From Pseudomonadota bacterium (GTDB lineage: Bacteria; Pseudomonadota; Gammaproteobacteria; Burkholderiales; Burkholderiaceae), in NCBI GenBank assembly GCA_023441105.1, contig JAEZQX010000290.1:1-16883 (forward strand): a stretch of DNA of 16,883 nt, in the 5' to 3' direction. Both the position numbers and the translations under genes were made by a program. The notes beneath the pieces are model-generated. The model had not been told where the DNA came from and did no database searches. It saw nothing but the letters and a program-made list of their open reading frames with translations. The first letter of the stretch is position 1. Each line of letters opens with the position of its first letter. Below, piece by piece: positions 8,516 through 16,556 of the stretch.

Positions 8516-8899
8516 GTGAGTACCACCCGGCGACTAATTGCGGTAGTCGATGACGAGGTCTCAGTCCGGAAGGCGCTCCAAAGGCTCCTGCGGTCTGCAG
8601 GCCTTGACGTTGAAGTATTCCCGTCCGGCGCCGCATTCCTCCGCTCATTGCCTGACTCCGTGCCGGACTGTCTTGTGCTCGACCTGCACATGCCCGATGT
8701 CAACGGCTTTCACGTCCAGGAGCGGATCGCGCAATTGGGCATCCGCCTGCCGATGCTGATCATCACCGGTCACGATACGCCCGAGGCCCGCACGCGCGCG
8801 ATCGCGGGGGGCGCGGACGTCTACCTGCTCAAGCCCATCGATGACCGCGTGTTGCTCGATGGCATCGGCTACGCGCTTTCACGCCACGGAAAGGAATAG
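8516..8899 (+). CDS. Stand-alone receiver-domain protein
   Basis: The 127-residue protein is a single CheY-like receiver with no output domain. It has the acidic pair VDDE, phospho-accepting Asp56 (LVLDLHMPD), Thr84 and Lys106 (LKP). Numbering and many residues match the upstream FixJ-type receiver, which suggests duplication. The GTG at 8516 is the only usable start, because a TAG lies in frame at 8504-8506 and the first beta strand begins six residues in; AGG at 8505-8507 is 8 nt upstream. Single receivers can act as phosphate sinks, as phosphorelay intermediates or by binding a partner protein. Here it probably takes phosphate from the kinase at 4789-7794, though a distant partner is possible. 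Confidence 0.9.
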   Translation: MSTTRRLIAVVDDEVSVRKALQRLLRSAGLDVEVFPSGAAFLRSLPDSVPDCLVLDLHMPDVNGFHVQERIAQLGIRLPMLIITGHDTPEARTRAIAGGADVYLLKPIDDRVLLDGIGYALSRHGKE

Positions 8900-9018
8900 G
8901 CGGCGGGGCTGCCAACGTTCGATCCCGGGCCCGCTTGCGGGACTGTAGCCCGGCGACATTTCTTCCCGGCATTGCCGCTGCCATTCCCATAGCCATTGCC
9001 GATGCCGCGCCCATTTGC

Positions 9019-10143
9019 TCAGCCCGGGGGGGGCTGGTCGGTCTCGCTCAGCGCTGAATCCGGGTTGACTGCCACCCACCACATGAAGATCTGATATCCC
9101 AGGGCCAAGAGGGTGGCGCCGACGAACATCCCCAGGATGCCGCTGCTCGCCAGGCCGCCCAGTGCGCCCAGCAGGATGACCGGCATCGGTGCATCGACAC
9201 CTCGACCGAGCATCAGCGGCTTCAGCACATTGTCCAGCATGCCAGCCAGGATCAGGAGCACGGTGTAGACGATCGATGCCGCCATGCCGTAGGTGCCGCT
9301 GGTCCAGATGTAGCCGATGACTGGCAGCGTCACCAGGAGCGCCGGCACCTGCGCGATTCCAAATACCAGCACGACCAGGGCGAGGACGCCGGGAAAGGGT
9401 ACGCCTGCGAGCACCAGGATGACACCGACCACGATAGCCTGGATGAATGCCACTCCCAGGACACCCTGGGCCACCGCACGGATGGTGGCCGTACAAAGCC
9501 TGGCGAACTCCTCGCCGTGGCGCGAGTCCATCACGCGCTGGAAGATCGACCGCGTGCTGGCGGCTCCGGTCTGCCCGAAGGCCATGAGGATCCCGGCGAT
9601 GATGAAGGAAAGCAGGAACATCAGGACCGCGATCGCTACGCGGGAGGCCATCTCCAGCGCCTTCGCCGCCAGATCGGGAACCCTCAACTGGATACTGTGG
9701 ACGAGGGAAGGAAGATCCGCGCTGGCCTGGGACCAGAGCCCGTGGACTCGCTTGCCGACCAGGGGCCACTCGGCGACCTCCGGTGAAGGCGGAGGGAAGC
9801 GAAAGGTCTTGTCGACGACGCTGGTGAAGAAGTCATGCACCGAATTGCCGAGCGAGACCAGCAGTACTGCCGTGGGAAGGACGATCAGCACGATGCCGGA
9901 CGTCACCAGGAGCGTGGCTGCGAGTCCCTGCTTGCCTCCCAATCGGTGTGCCAGCCCCTGTTGCGCAGGATAGAGGGTGACCGCCAGGATGACCGCCCAG
10001 GCCATCAACGAGATGAACGGGGCGAAGATCCGATAGCACAGGACCACCATGGCGGCGATCAACCCGGCCCGGATCAAAACATCGAGCAACCTTCCCGAGT
10101 AGCGGACGTCTTGATCGGTCTCGCGCTTGGCATAGGTATTCAT
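9019..10143 (-). CDS. PerM/AI-2E transporter family membrane protein
   Basis: The 374-residue polytopic protein has an N-terminal pair of helices (residues about 24-65), a third near 75-100, a soluble loop of about 70 residues, and four or five further helices in the C-terminal half. The last part contains GMLDNVLKPLMLGRG, followed by VILLGALGGLASSGILGMFVGATLLAL, which is characteristic of the AI-2E/PerM (YdiK, YhhT) family. Members have been linked to autoinducer-2 export or to cation/proton exchange, but most have no known substrate. The start has a strong AAGGAGG 7 nt upstream. The gene diverges from the RRM/pfl block, and the palindromic element at 10291-10310 lies in the shared upstream region. 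An eight-G run (plus strand, 9026-9033) encodes the C-terminal prolines. Confidence 0.88.
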   Translation of the reverse strand: MNTYAKRETDQDVRYSGRLLDVLIRAGLIAAMVVLCYRIFAPFISLMAWAVILAVTLYPAQQGLAHRLGGKQGLAATLLVTSGIVLIVLPTAVLLVSLGNSVHDFFTSVVDKTFRFPPPSPEVAEWPLVGKRVHGLWSQASADLPSLVHSIQLRVPDLAAKALEMASRVAIAVLMFLLSFIIAGILMAFGQTGAASTRSIFQRVMDSRHGEEFARLCTATIRAVAQGVLGVAFIQAIVVGVILVLAGVPFPGVLALVVLVFGIAQVPALLVTLPVIGYIWTSGTYGMAASIVYTVLLILAGMLDNVLKPLMLGRGVDAPMPVILLGALGGLASSGILGMFVGATLLALGYQIFMWWVAVNPDSALSETDQPPPG

Positions 10144-10290
10144 GGATCCGCCTCCTTGATGCCTCGGTCAGGCTCCCGCCGGTACACCTGCGGCACCGTC
10201 GCGGCTGCGGGCGTCGACGCCTCGGCGATCAGCTGTCGGCCGGCCCGAAGACGCCAGCCGCTACTGTGGACCGAGGCAGGTGCAGTAGGA

Positions 10291-10310
10291 AGGTTGGACC
10301 AAGGTCCAAT
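10291..10310 (+). promoter_or_regulatory. Palindromic operator-like element, copy 2
   Basis: AGGTTGGACCAAGGTCCAAT contains a near-perfect palindrome, TTGGACC-AA-GGTCCAA (10294-10309). It shares 17 of 20 bases with the element at 8462-8481. It sits in the roughly 300-bp divergent region, about 150 bp from the perM start and 130 bp from the RRM start, so it could serve either gene or both. At the offset where copies 1 and 3 show a TAnnnT box there is only a poor candidate (CAGACT, 10334-10339). No FNR/Anr box was found in this region. Confidence 0.65.
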
Positions 10311-10442
10311 AGGCCCGGTCAAGGCTCCCCCGGCAGACTCTTGATTGGATGGACCGAGAGCGGGAAGGCCAGAGCGGGTGCGTTCGCATCCCGGGATCGT
10401 GCACCCGAAAGACTTGCTGATGCAGCATGGGGTACACCTGAA

Positions 10443-10676
10443 ATGAAACTGTGGATCGGCAATATCGCGCCGGGAACCTCCGACGACGAGATCTGCGAAC
10501 TTGTGAAGAAGTACTCGCCCAATGTGACGTGCGGCGTCATCGAGCGCGTCGAAGGGGATGGATCGCGGCCGGCAGCGATGCTCGAGTATGGGGGCCCGGT
10601 GGACGAGATCGTCAGGCGCCTGAACGGGATGTACTGGAAAGAGCGCAAGTTGAGCGTCCAATCATTGTCCCGCTGA
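10443..10676 (+). CDS. Small RRM-fold protein with degenerate RNP1
   Basis: This 77-residue protein consists of one RNA-recognition-motif fold: beta 1 KLWIGNI (RNP2-like), a helix ([13 protein letters not shown]), beta 2, beta 3 RPAAMLEY at the RNP1 position, a second helix ([14 protein letters not shown]) and a last strand. RRM proteins usually bind single-stranded RNA through aromatic residues on beta 1 and beta 3. Here the RNP1 aromatic positions are Ala and Met, while RNP2 keeps a Trp. The ATG at 10443 follows GGGG by 10 nt. The stop is 14 bp before pflB, whose ribosome site lies in that gap, so the two genes are likely one transcript. A role in mRNA handling under fermentative conditions is only a guess. 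Confidence 0.8.
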   Translation: MKLWIGNIAPGTSDDEICELVKKYSPNVTCGVIERVEGDGSRPAAMLEYGGPVDEIVRRLNGMYWKERKLSVQSLSR

Positions 10677-10690
10677 TCAAGGAGGCAACC

Positions 10691-12958
10691 ATGGTGGCGA
10701 TACTGAAGCCTGCAAGCGAGGGCTGGGAGGTGGCATGGCGCGACTTCTCGCCTGGCAGCTGGCGGAGCCGCGTCAACGTCCGCGAGTTCATCCAGCAGAA
10801 CTACACTCCCTATGAAGGCGACGGAAGCTTCCTGGAAGGTGCGACCGAACGCACGCTGGGGATGTGGGAGACGCTCAAGCCCCTGCTCGCACAGGAGCGC
10901 GAGAAGGGCATCCTCGACGTTTCGCAGATCCCTTCCGGCATCCTCGCCCACGAGCCCGGCTATATCGACAAGGATCGCGAGCTCATCGTCGGCCTTCAGA
11001 CGGACGCGCCGCTGAAGCGCGCGATCATGCCCTTCGGCGGCTGGCGGGTGGTGGCGGCCAGTCTCGAAGCGTACGGATACAAGCCTGACGAGCGCGTCGG
11101 CGAGATCTTCACCAAGTACCGCAAGACCCACAACGACGGCGTGTTCGACGCCTATACGCCGGACATCAGGGCTGCTCGTTCGTCGGGCATCGTGACCGGC
11201 CTGCCGGACGCGTACGGCCGCGGCCGCATCATCGGCGACTATCGCCGCGTCGCCCTGTATGGCGTCGACTTCCTCATCGCCGACAAGAACCGCGAGAAGG
11301 CGGAGCTGGACGACCGTCATTCCACGGAGGATGTCATCCGCCTGCGCGAAGAGCTGTCCGACCAGATCCGGTCGCTGGCGGAGCTCAAGGAGATGGCATC
11401 GCGCTATGGCCATGACATCGCCGGACCGGCCCGCAACGCCCGCGAAGCGGTGCAGTGGACCTATTTCGGGTATCTCGCGTCCATCAAGCAGCAGAACGGC
11501 GCGGCCATGTCCGCCGGGCGCCTGTCGACGTTCTTCGACATCTACTTCGAGCGCGACCTGCGCGAAGGCACGCTGACTGAGTCGCAGGCCCAGGAGATCG
11601 TCGACGATCTCATCATCAAGTGGCGCATCGTCCGCTTCCTGCGCGCACCGGAATACAACGAGCTGTTCTCCGGCGACCCGGTATGGGTGACCGAGGTCGT
11701 GGGCGGCATGGGCGAGGATGGCCGCACGCTGGTCACCAAGAGTGCGTTTCGCATGCTGCACACCCTCTACAACCTCGGGCCGGCGCCCGAACCCAACATC
11801 ACGGTTTTCTGGTCGCCAAGGCTCCCCGAAGGGTTCAAGCGCTTCGCGGTCAAGACCTCGATCGATACCAGTTCCATACAGTACGAATCGGACGATCTGA
11901 TGCGGCCGAAGTCGGGCGACGACTGTGCCATCGCCTGTTGCGTCTCCGCGATGAGAGTCGGCAAGCAGATGCAGTTCTTCGGCGCCCGGGTGAACCTGCC
12001 GAAGACGATGCTGTACGCATTGAACGGCGGACGCGACGAGGTGAGCGGCCAGCAGATCGGCCCGAAGCTCGCGCCGATCACCGGTGATGTGCTGAGCTAC
12101 GACGAGGTGATGGAGCGACTCGACCCGATGCTCGACTGGCTGGCGAAGACCTACGTCAACGCGCTCAACATCATCCACTTCATGCACGATAGGTACTGCT
12201 ATGAGGCAGTCGAGATGGCGCTGCACGACCGTGACGTGCTGCGAACCCTCGCCTGTGGCATCGCCGGTCTGTCGCATGCTGCCGACAGCCTGTCTGCGAT
12301 CAAGTACGCGAAAGTGAAGCCGGTGCGCGACGAGCGAGGACTGATCGTCGATTTCGCGACCGAAGGCGAGTTCCCTTGCTTCGGCAACAACGACGACCGC
12401 GCGGACGACCTGGCCAAGATGCTGGTGTCGATGATGATGAACAAGATCCGCAAGTATCCCTCCTACCGCAACGCGGTTCACACGCAGTCGGTACTGACCA
12501 TCACCTCGAACGTCGTGTACGGCAAGAAGACCGGCAGTACGCCCGACGGTCGCAAGCTGGGCGAAGCCTTCGCCCCCGGCGCGAACCCGTCGAACGGCCG
12601 CGACACGCATGGGGCGCTGGCAGCGCTGATGTCGGTTGCCAAGATCCCGTATGACGATGCCGAGGACGGCATCTCGCTGACCCTGTCGGTGGTGCCGTCA
12701 GCGCTCGGGGACGAGGCGAATCGGCTGGACCGCGGGGTCGGCGCCTTGGATGCCTATTTCTCGAGCGGCGGCTTCCACGTCAACATCAACGTGCTCAACC
12801 GCGAGACCCTGCAGGATGCAATGGCTCATCCCGAGAAGTATCCGCAGCTCACGATCCGGGTGTCCGGCTATGCGGTGAACTTTGTCAAACTGACCAAAGA
12901 GCAGCAGCTTGACGTCCTGAACCGCACCTTCCACGGCAGCCTGCAGGCGGCTGCATGA
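10691..12958 (+). CDS. pflB: Pyruvate formate-lyase (formate C-acetyltransferase)
   Basis: PFL is a cytoplasmic glycyl-radical enzyme that converts pyruvate and CoA into acetyl-CoA and formate without oxygen. The 755-residue length is close to the 760 of E. coli PflB. The catalytic cysteine pair is Cys416-Cys417 in [12 protein letters not shown], and the glycyl radical site is Gly726 in RVSGYAV, about 30 residues from the C-terminus. The cysteine pair and the substrate-loop sequence ([21 protein letters not shown]) favour true PFL over glycerol dehydratase or other glycyl-radical enzymes, which have one catalytic Cys. The ATG at 10691 has AAGGAGG 5 nt upstream; a longer frame overlaps the RRM gene and is rejected. 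No activating enzyme (PflA), formate channel or YfiD-type repair protein is present in the window. Confidence 0.97.
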   Translation: MVAILKPASEGWEVAWRDFSPGSWRSRVNVREFIQQNYTPYEGDGSFLEGATERTLGMWETLKPLLAQEREKGILDVSQIPSGILAHEPGYIDKDRELIVGLQTDAPLKRAIMPFGGWRVVAASLEAYGYKPDERVGEIFTKYRKTHNDGVFDAYTPDIRAARSSGIVTGLPDAYGRGRIIGDYRRVALYGVDFLIADKNREKAELDDRHSTEDVIRLREELSDQIRSLAELKEMASRYGHDIAGPARNAREAVQWTYFGYLASIKQQNGAAMSAGRLSTFFDIYFERDLREGTLTESQAQEIVDDLIIKWRIVRFLRAPEYNELFSGDPVWVTEVVGGMGEDGRTLVTKSAFRMLHTLYNLGPAPEPNITVFWSPRLPEGFKRFAVKTSIDTSSIQYESDDLMRPKSGDDCAIACCVSAMRVGKQMQFFGARVNLPKTMLYALNGGRDEVSGQQIGPKLAPITGDVLSYDEVMERLDPMLDWLAKTYVNALNIIHFMHDRYCYEAVEMALHDRDVLRTLACGIAGLSHAADSLSAIKYAKVKPVRDERGLIVDFATEGEFPCFGNNDDRADDLAKMLVSMMMNKIRKYPSYRNAVHTQSVLTITSNVVYGKKTGSTPDGRKLGEAFAPGANPSNGRDTHGALAALMSVAKIPYDDAEDGISLTLSVVPSALGDEANRLDRGVGALDAYFSSGGFHVNINVLNRETLQDAMAHPEKYPQLTIRVSGYAVNFVKLTKEQQLDVLNRTFHGSLQAAA

Positions 12959-13138
12959 GGCTTCCGGGCTGTCGGGCGGTCGTGGATAGGGGGAGGGTTT
13001 CGATCCGGAGCTAGCATGGGCGGGCCTCGCGTCGTCAGCCGCTACCGCTTCCAGCTCCGCCATGCCATCGAGCTGGCGCGCCGCAAGCTTGTCGTGCGGC
13101 GCCCAATCGCTTCACCACGCAGCCAGATTCATCTCCGT

Positions 13139-13184
13139 GGCAGCGGCCGCCGATCGGCCGCGGCTGCCATGGATGTCAACATCC
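13139..13184 (+). promoter_or_regulatory. Two hairpins just before the DUF3141 ribosome site
   Basis: The 239-bp gap after pflB ends in two potential stem-loops. The first (about 13139-13168) pairs GGCAGC with GCTGCC and GGCCG with CGGCC across a small bulge and a 5-nt loop. The second (13171-13184) pairs GGATG with CATCC around TCAA. It ends next to the ribosome site GAGGGAGG (13185-13192) of the following gene. Neither has a U-tract, so a simple terminator is unlikely. A translational or processing element, or an mRNA-stabilising structure that sets different levels for pflB and its neighbour, is possible. Confidence 0.45.
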
Positions 13185-13197
13185 GAGGGAGGCACAC

Positions 13198-15642
13198 ATG
13201 CCTGACGCAAGCGGCGCCACGAGCCGAGCTATACCCGTAGATCCAGGCACCGACAGGCGGCGGAGCCCGGCGGCCGCGGCGGACGTCCTGCGCGGCTGGG
13301 GGCCGTTCGGCGAGTACCTGACTGATGCTGCACAGCGGACCATCCTGTTCTGGGACGTGATGCGTCAGCGCAGCGCCCAGTACTACGAGCAGAAGGGAAA
13401 GGATGTCCCGCATGTGCTGAGCTTCGACGCCGAGCTGGTCCTCGACGCCCGGACCTTCGCCCGGCCGGTGAACTATCTGCTGGTGCGCATCAGGCCGACG
13501 CCGGGTCTGCTCGTCGACCCGTTGAAGCGGCCGTTCGTGGTGGTCGATCCGCGCGCCGGGCACGGGCCGGGCATCGGTGGATTCAAGGCCGATAGCGAGA
13601 TCGGCGTCGCGATGAATGCCGGTCATCCCTGCTACTTTGTCGGCTTCACCCCCCAGCCGATGCCGGGGCAGACGATCGAGGACATCACCGAGGCGGAGGC
13701 GGTGTTCCTGGAGCGCGTCATCGAGTTGCACCCGGAAGCGGAGGGCAAGCCCTGTGTCATCGGCAACTGCCAGGCGGGGTGGGCCGTGATGCTGCTGGCA
13801 GCCACTCGGCCGGAGTTGTTCGGTCCCATCATCGTTCCCGGTTCGCCGCTGTCGTATTGGGCCGGGGTCAAGAACGAGAACCCCATGCGCTACACCGGTG
13901 GCCTGGCGGGCGGCAGCTGGATGACCGCCCTCGCCAGCGACCTGGGCAACGGCAAGTTCGACGGCGGGAACCTGGTAGAGAACTTCGAGAACCTGAATCC
14001 GTCGAACACGCTGTGGACCAAGAAGTACAACCTGTGGTCGAAGGTGGATACCGAGGGGCCACGCTTCGTCGAGTTCGAGAAGTGGTGGGGCGGCCACGTC
14101 GACCTCAATGGCGAGGAGATCCAGTGGATCGTCGACCAGCTGTTCGTCGGCAACCGGCTCGCGAGCGGTGAGATCCTCACCCGCAAGGGCGAGCGGATCG
14201 ACCTCCGCCGGATTCGATCGCCGATCGTCTGCTTCTGCTCCAAGGGCGACAACATCACGCCACCTCAGCAGGCGCTCGGCTGGATCGTCGATCTCTACAG
14301 CAGCGACATCGATATCCAGGCCTGCGGCCAGACGATCGTCTATGCCGTGCACGACACCGTCGGACATCTGGGCATCTTCGTTTCGGGCGGCATCGCCAAG
14401 AAGGAGCACCAGGAGTTCGCCTCCAACATCGACTTGATCGACGTCCTGCCGCCCGGTCTGTACGAAGCGGTGATGACCCGCAGGACCGAGCGTACGGAGA
14501 ATCAGGAAGCGGTCATCGGAGAGTGGATCGTTCGCTTCGAGCCGCGCACCATCGAGGATGTGCGTCGCATCGTGCAACCCGATCCCGACAGCGACCGCCG
14601 CTTCGCCACCGTGCGGCGGGTCTCCGAGATCAACCTCGGCCTGTACCGCACCTTCTGGCAGCCCTTCATACGCGCGTCCGTCAACGAGCAGACGGCCGAC
14701 TGGATGAAGAAGCTGAGCTATACCGAGCTGCCGTTCCAGATCTTCTCCGAGCGCAACCCGCTGATGAAGCAGGTGGCCCGGCTCGCAGAGCAGGTGCGGC
14801 AGCAGCGCCTGCCCGTCCCCCCCGACAATCCGTTTGTCGCCTGGCAGGAGAATCTCTCGGATGGAATCATCGCGGCGCTCGACGGCTACCGTGACTTCCG
14901 CGACAAGCTCATGGAAGAGGTGTTCCTCGCCGTCTACGGCTCCCCGACGCTGCAGGCCATGGTCGGGCTGAGCGCATCGGACGAGCCGGTACGCAAGCGG
15001 CCGGGCCTGGAGCCCGAGCACGCGGCGCTCATCAAGGAGCGGATAGCCGAGCTCAAGGCGAGCCTCGCCGAGGGCGGGCCCCGCGAGGCGGCAATCCGGG
15101 CGCTCGTCTACATTGGCTTGGCGGGCGCCGGTGCCGACGAACGCATGTTCAACACGTTGCGCGAGATCCGAGCGGAGAGCGGGGATCTGACACTGCAGGC
15201 GTTCAAGCAGATCGTGCGTGAGCAATATTTCATGCTGCAACTCGACTGCGAGGGAGCCCTTGCCGCCATTCCGCGGATGTTGTCGGGTGATCGGACCCGG
15301 CGCACGCGCATGCTGGAGGCGCTGCATCGAACCGTCCAGGCCACCGGCGAGGTGACTGGCGAACGGGCGGAGCGGCTGGCGAAGGTGGAGGAACTGTTCG
15401 AGTCGAACCTGTCCATCGCTCCTCGACGGAATGCGGCCCGCAAGGTACCGAGCGGCAAGGTACCGAGCGGCAAGGCACCGGCCGGCAAGGCAATGGCCAC
15501 CCAGGCAATGGCCAGCAAGGCGATGGCCAGCAAGGCGACGACCAGCAAGGCGACGACCAGCACGGCAACTACTCGCAAGGCGACAACCCGCAGGACTTCA
15601 ACTCGAAGGGCAACTCCCAAGGCTCCGGACAAGGCTTCCTGA
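13198..15642 (+). CDS. PHA-synthase-like alpha/beta hydrolase (DUF3141) with basic repeat tail
   Basis: The 814-residue protein has an alpha/beta-hydrolase core (about 100-420) related to class I/III PHA synthases. The probable nucleophile is Cys191 in VIGNCQAGW, resembling the G-x-C-x-G box of PhaC. Asp351 (CSKGDNITPP) and His390 (VGHLGIFVSG) complete a Cys-Asp-His triad. This pattern is that of the DUF3141 family, whose reaction is not established; a thioester substrate is likely by analogy. A mostly helical region follows (about 430-740). Residues from about 745 to the end are a low-complexity Lys/Arg/Ala/Thr/Ser tail of five-residue repeats, like histone H1 or PhaF/AlgP tails. ATG 13198 has GAGGGAGG 5 nt upstream. 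It lies between pflB, which makes acetyl-CoA, and a polyphosphate kinase gene 28 bp downstream. Confidence 0.85.
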   Translation: MPDASGATSRAIPVDPGTDRRRSPAAAADVLRGWGPFGEYLTDAAQRTILFWDVMRQRSAQYYEQKGKDVPHVLSFDAELVLDARTFARPVNYLLVRIRPTPGLLVDPLKRPFVVVDPRAGHGPGIGGFKADSEIGVAMNAGHPCYFVGFTPQPMPGQTIEDITEAEAVFLERVIELHPEAEGKPCVIGNCQAGWAVMLLAATRPELFGPIIVPGSPLSYWAGVKNENPMRYTGGLAGGSWMTALASDLGNGKFDGGNLVENFENLNPSNTLWTKKYNLWSKVDTEGPRFVEFEKWWGGHVDLNGEEIQWIVDQLFVGNRLASGEILTRKGERIDLRRIRSPIVCFCSKGDNITPPQQALGWIVDLYSSDIDIQACGQTIVYAVHDTVGHLGIFVSGGIAKKEHQEFASNIDLIDVLPPGLYEAVMTRRTERTENQEAVIGEWIVRFEPRTIEDVRRIVQPDPDSDRRFATVRRVSEINLGLYRTFWQPFIRASVNEQTADWMKKLSYTELPFQIFSERNPLMKQVARLAEQVRQQRLPVPPDNPFVAWQENLSDGIIAALDGYRDFRDKLMEEVFLAVYGSPTLQAMVGLSASDEPVRKRPGLEPEHAALIKERIAELKASLAEGGPREAAIRALVYIGLAGAGADERMFNTLREIRAESGDLTLQAFKQIVREQYFMLQLDCEGALAAIPRMLSGDRTRRTRMLEALHRTVQATGEVTGERAERLAKVEELFESNLSIAPRRNAARKVPSGKVPSGKAPAGKAMATQAMASKAMASKATTSKATTSTATTRKATTRRTSTRRATPKAPDKAS
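15442..15621 (+). repeat. In-frame 15-bp tandem repeat encoding the basic tail
   Basis: Twelve consecutive 15-bp units begin at 15442, each encoding a pentapeptide of the type K-A-x-x-S/R: KVPSG twice, KAPAG, KAMAT, QAMAS, KAMAS, KATTS twice, TATTR, KATTR, RTSTR, RATPK. Adjacent units are most alike, as expected for growth by slippage or unequal exchange. Whole-unit gain or loss keeps the frame and would change only tail length and charge. Confidence 0.9.
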
Positions 15643-15670
15643 GGTCCTGGGATCACGCTGGAGATCGACG

Positions 15671-16543
15671 ATGAAAACGCGTGGGAAGAACAGGAATTCG
15701 ACCGAATCGCAAGGCGTGTCCGACGATGACCCGACCATCGATGTCATGCCGACAAATGGCGATCCAGGCGCCGAGATGTCGGAGAAGCAGTACGCCAAGG
15801 CCCTCAAGAAGCTGCATGTCGAGCTGGTGAACCTGCAGTTGTGGGTGACGAAGACCGGTGCCAAGGTATGTATCGTCTTCGAGGGTCGCGACGGAGCCGG
15901 CAAGGGCGGCACGATCAAGGCGATCACCGAACGCGTGAGTCCGCGCGTCTTCCGCGTCGTCGCGCTGCCGGCGCCGACCGAACGCGAGAAGTCGCAGATG
16001 TACATGCAGCGCTACCTGCAGCACATGCCGGCCGCCGGAGAAGTGGTCATCTTCGACCGGAGCTGGTACAACCGCGCCGGGGTGGAGCGGGTCATGGGCT
16101 TTTGCACCGCCAGCGAAGCCGATCGCTTCCTCCAGGGCGTTCCCCTGATCGAGAAAGCCATCGTCAACTCGGGCATCATCCTGCTCAAGTACTGGCTGGA
16201 AGTCAGCCCGGAAGAGCAGACGCGGCGGCTGAAATCGCGCTTCGAGGACGGCCGGAAAGTCTGGAAGCTCTCGCCGATGGACCTCAAGTCGTATGGAAAG
16301 TGGTACGACTATTCGCGGGCCCGGGATGCCATGTTCGCCGCCACCGACACCATCTTCGCGCCGTGGCGGGTTGCGCCGTCCAACCGCAAGAGGAACGTCC
16401 GCCTGAACATCATCGGCGATATCCTGAAGAGGGTGCCGTACGAGGCGATGCCCCGCGAGAAGATCAAGCTGCCGAGTCGGCAGAAGCGGGGCGACTACGT
16501 CGAACCGGACCATCCTCTCAAGTACATCGACCAGACGTACTGA
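15671..16543 (+). CDS. ppk2: Class I polyphosphate kinase 2
   Basis: PPK2 enzymes transfer phosphate between polyphosphate and nucleotides, usually in the direction of ADP or GDP to ATP or GTP. The 290-residue, single-domain length fits class I. Walker A is GRDGAGKGG at about residues 72-80, and Walker B is FDRSWYNRAGVERV with Asp129-Arg130. The lid region with conserved arginines and the KVWKLSPMDL segment follow. The first 36 residues are polar, acidic and probably disordered. The ATG at 15671 has GGAG 7 nt upstream; a frame extending into the DUF3141 tail is rejected. The close spacing on both sides suggests one transcript with DUF3141 and the acetyltransferase gene. In this setting it would let the cell draw on polyphosphate when respiration stops; the direction of the reaction is inferred. 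Confidence 0.94.
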   Translation: MKTRGKNRNSTESQGVSDDDPTIDVMPTNGDPGAEMSEKQYAKALKKLHVELVNLQLWVTKTGAKVCIVFEGRDGAGKGGTIKAITERVSPRVFRVVALPAPTEREKSQMYMQRYLQHMPAAGEVVIFDRSWYNRAGVERVMGFCTASEADRFLQGVPLIEKAIVNSGIILLKYWLEVSPEEQTRRLKSRFEDGRKVWKLSPMDLKSYGKWYDYSRARDAMFAATDTIFAPWRVAPSNRKRNVRLNIIGDILKRVPYEAMPREKIKLPSRQKRGDYVEPDHPLKYIDQTY

Positions 16544-16556
16544 CCGGGGCCATGCC

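Noticed and set aside
8923..8942. Terminator between the receiver gene and perM (TCCCG/CGGGA or CCCG/CGGG stem)
   Set aside because: The stem is short and there is no T-tract on either side, so it cannot be told from ordinary GC-rich sequence.
9026..9033. Eight-G homopolymer as a phase-variation tract in perM
   Set aside because: It lies in the last four codons, so slippage would change only the extreme C-terminus; switching of function is unlikely.
10451..10690. 80-codon N-terminal extension of PflB
   Set aside because: It overlaps the RRM gene in another frame, and the ATG at 10691 has a strong AAGGAGG and gives the usual PFL length.
13016..13240. Small plus-strand frame of 74 codons between pflB and DUF3141
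   Set aside because: It overlaps the DUF3141 start and the hairpins, lacks a ribosome site and has no recognisable product.
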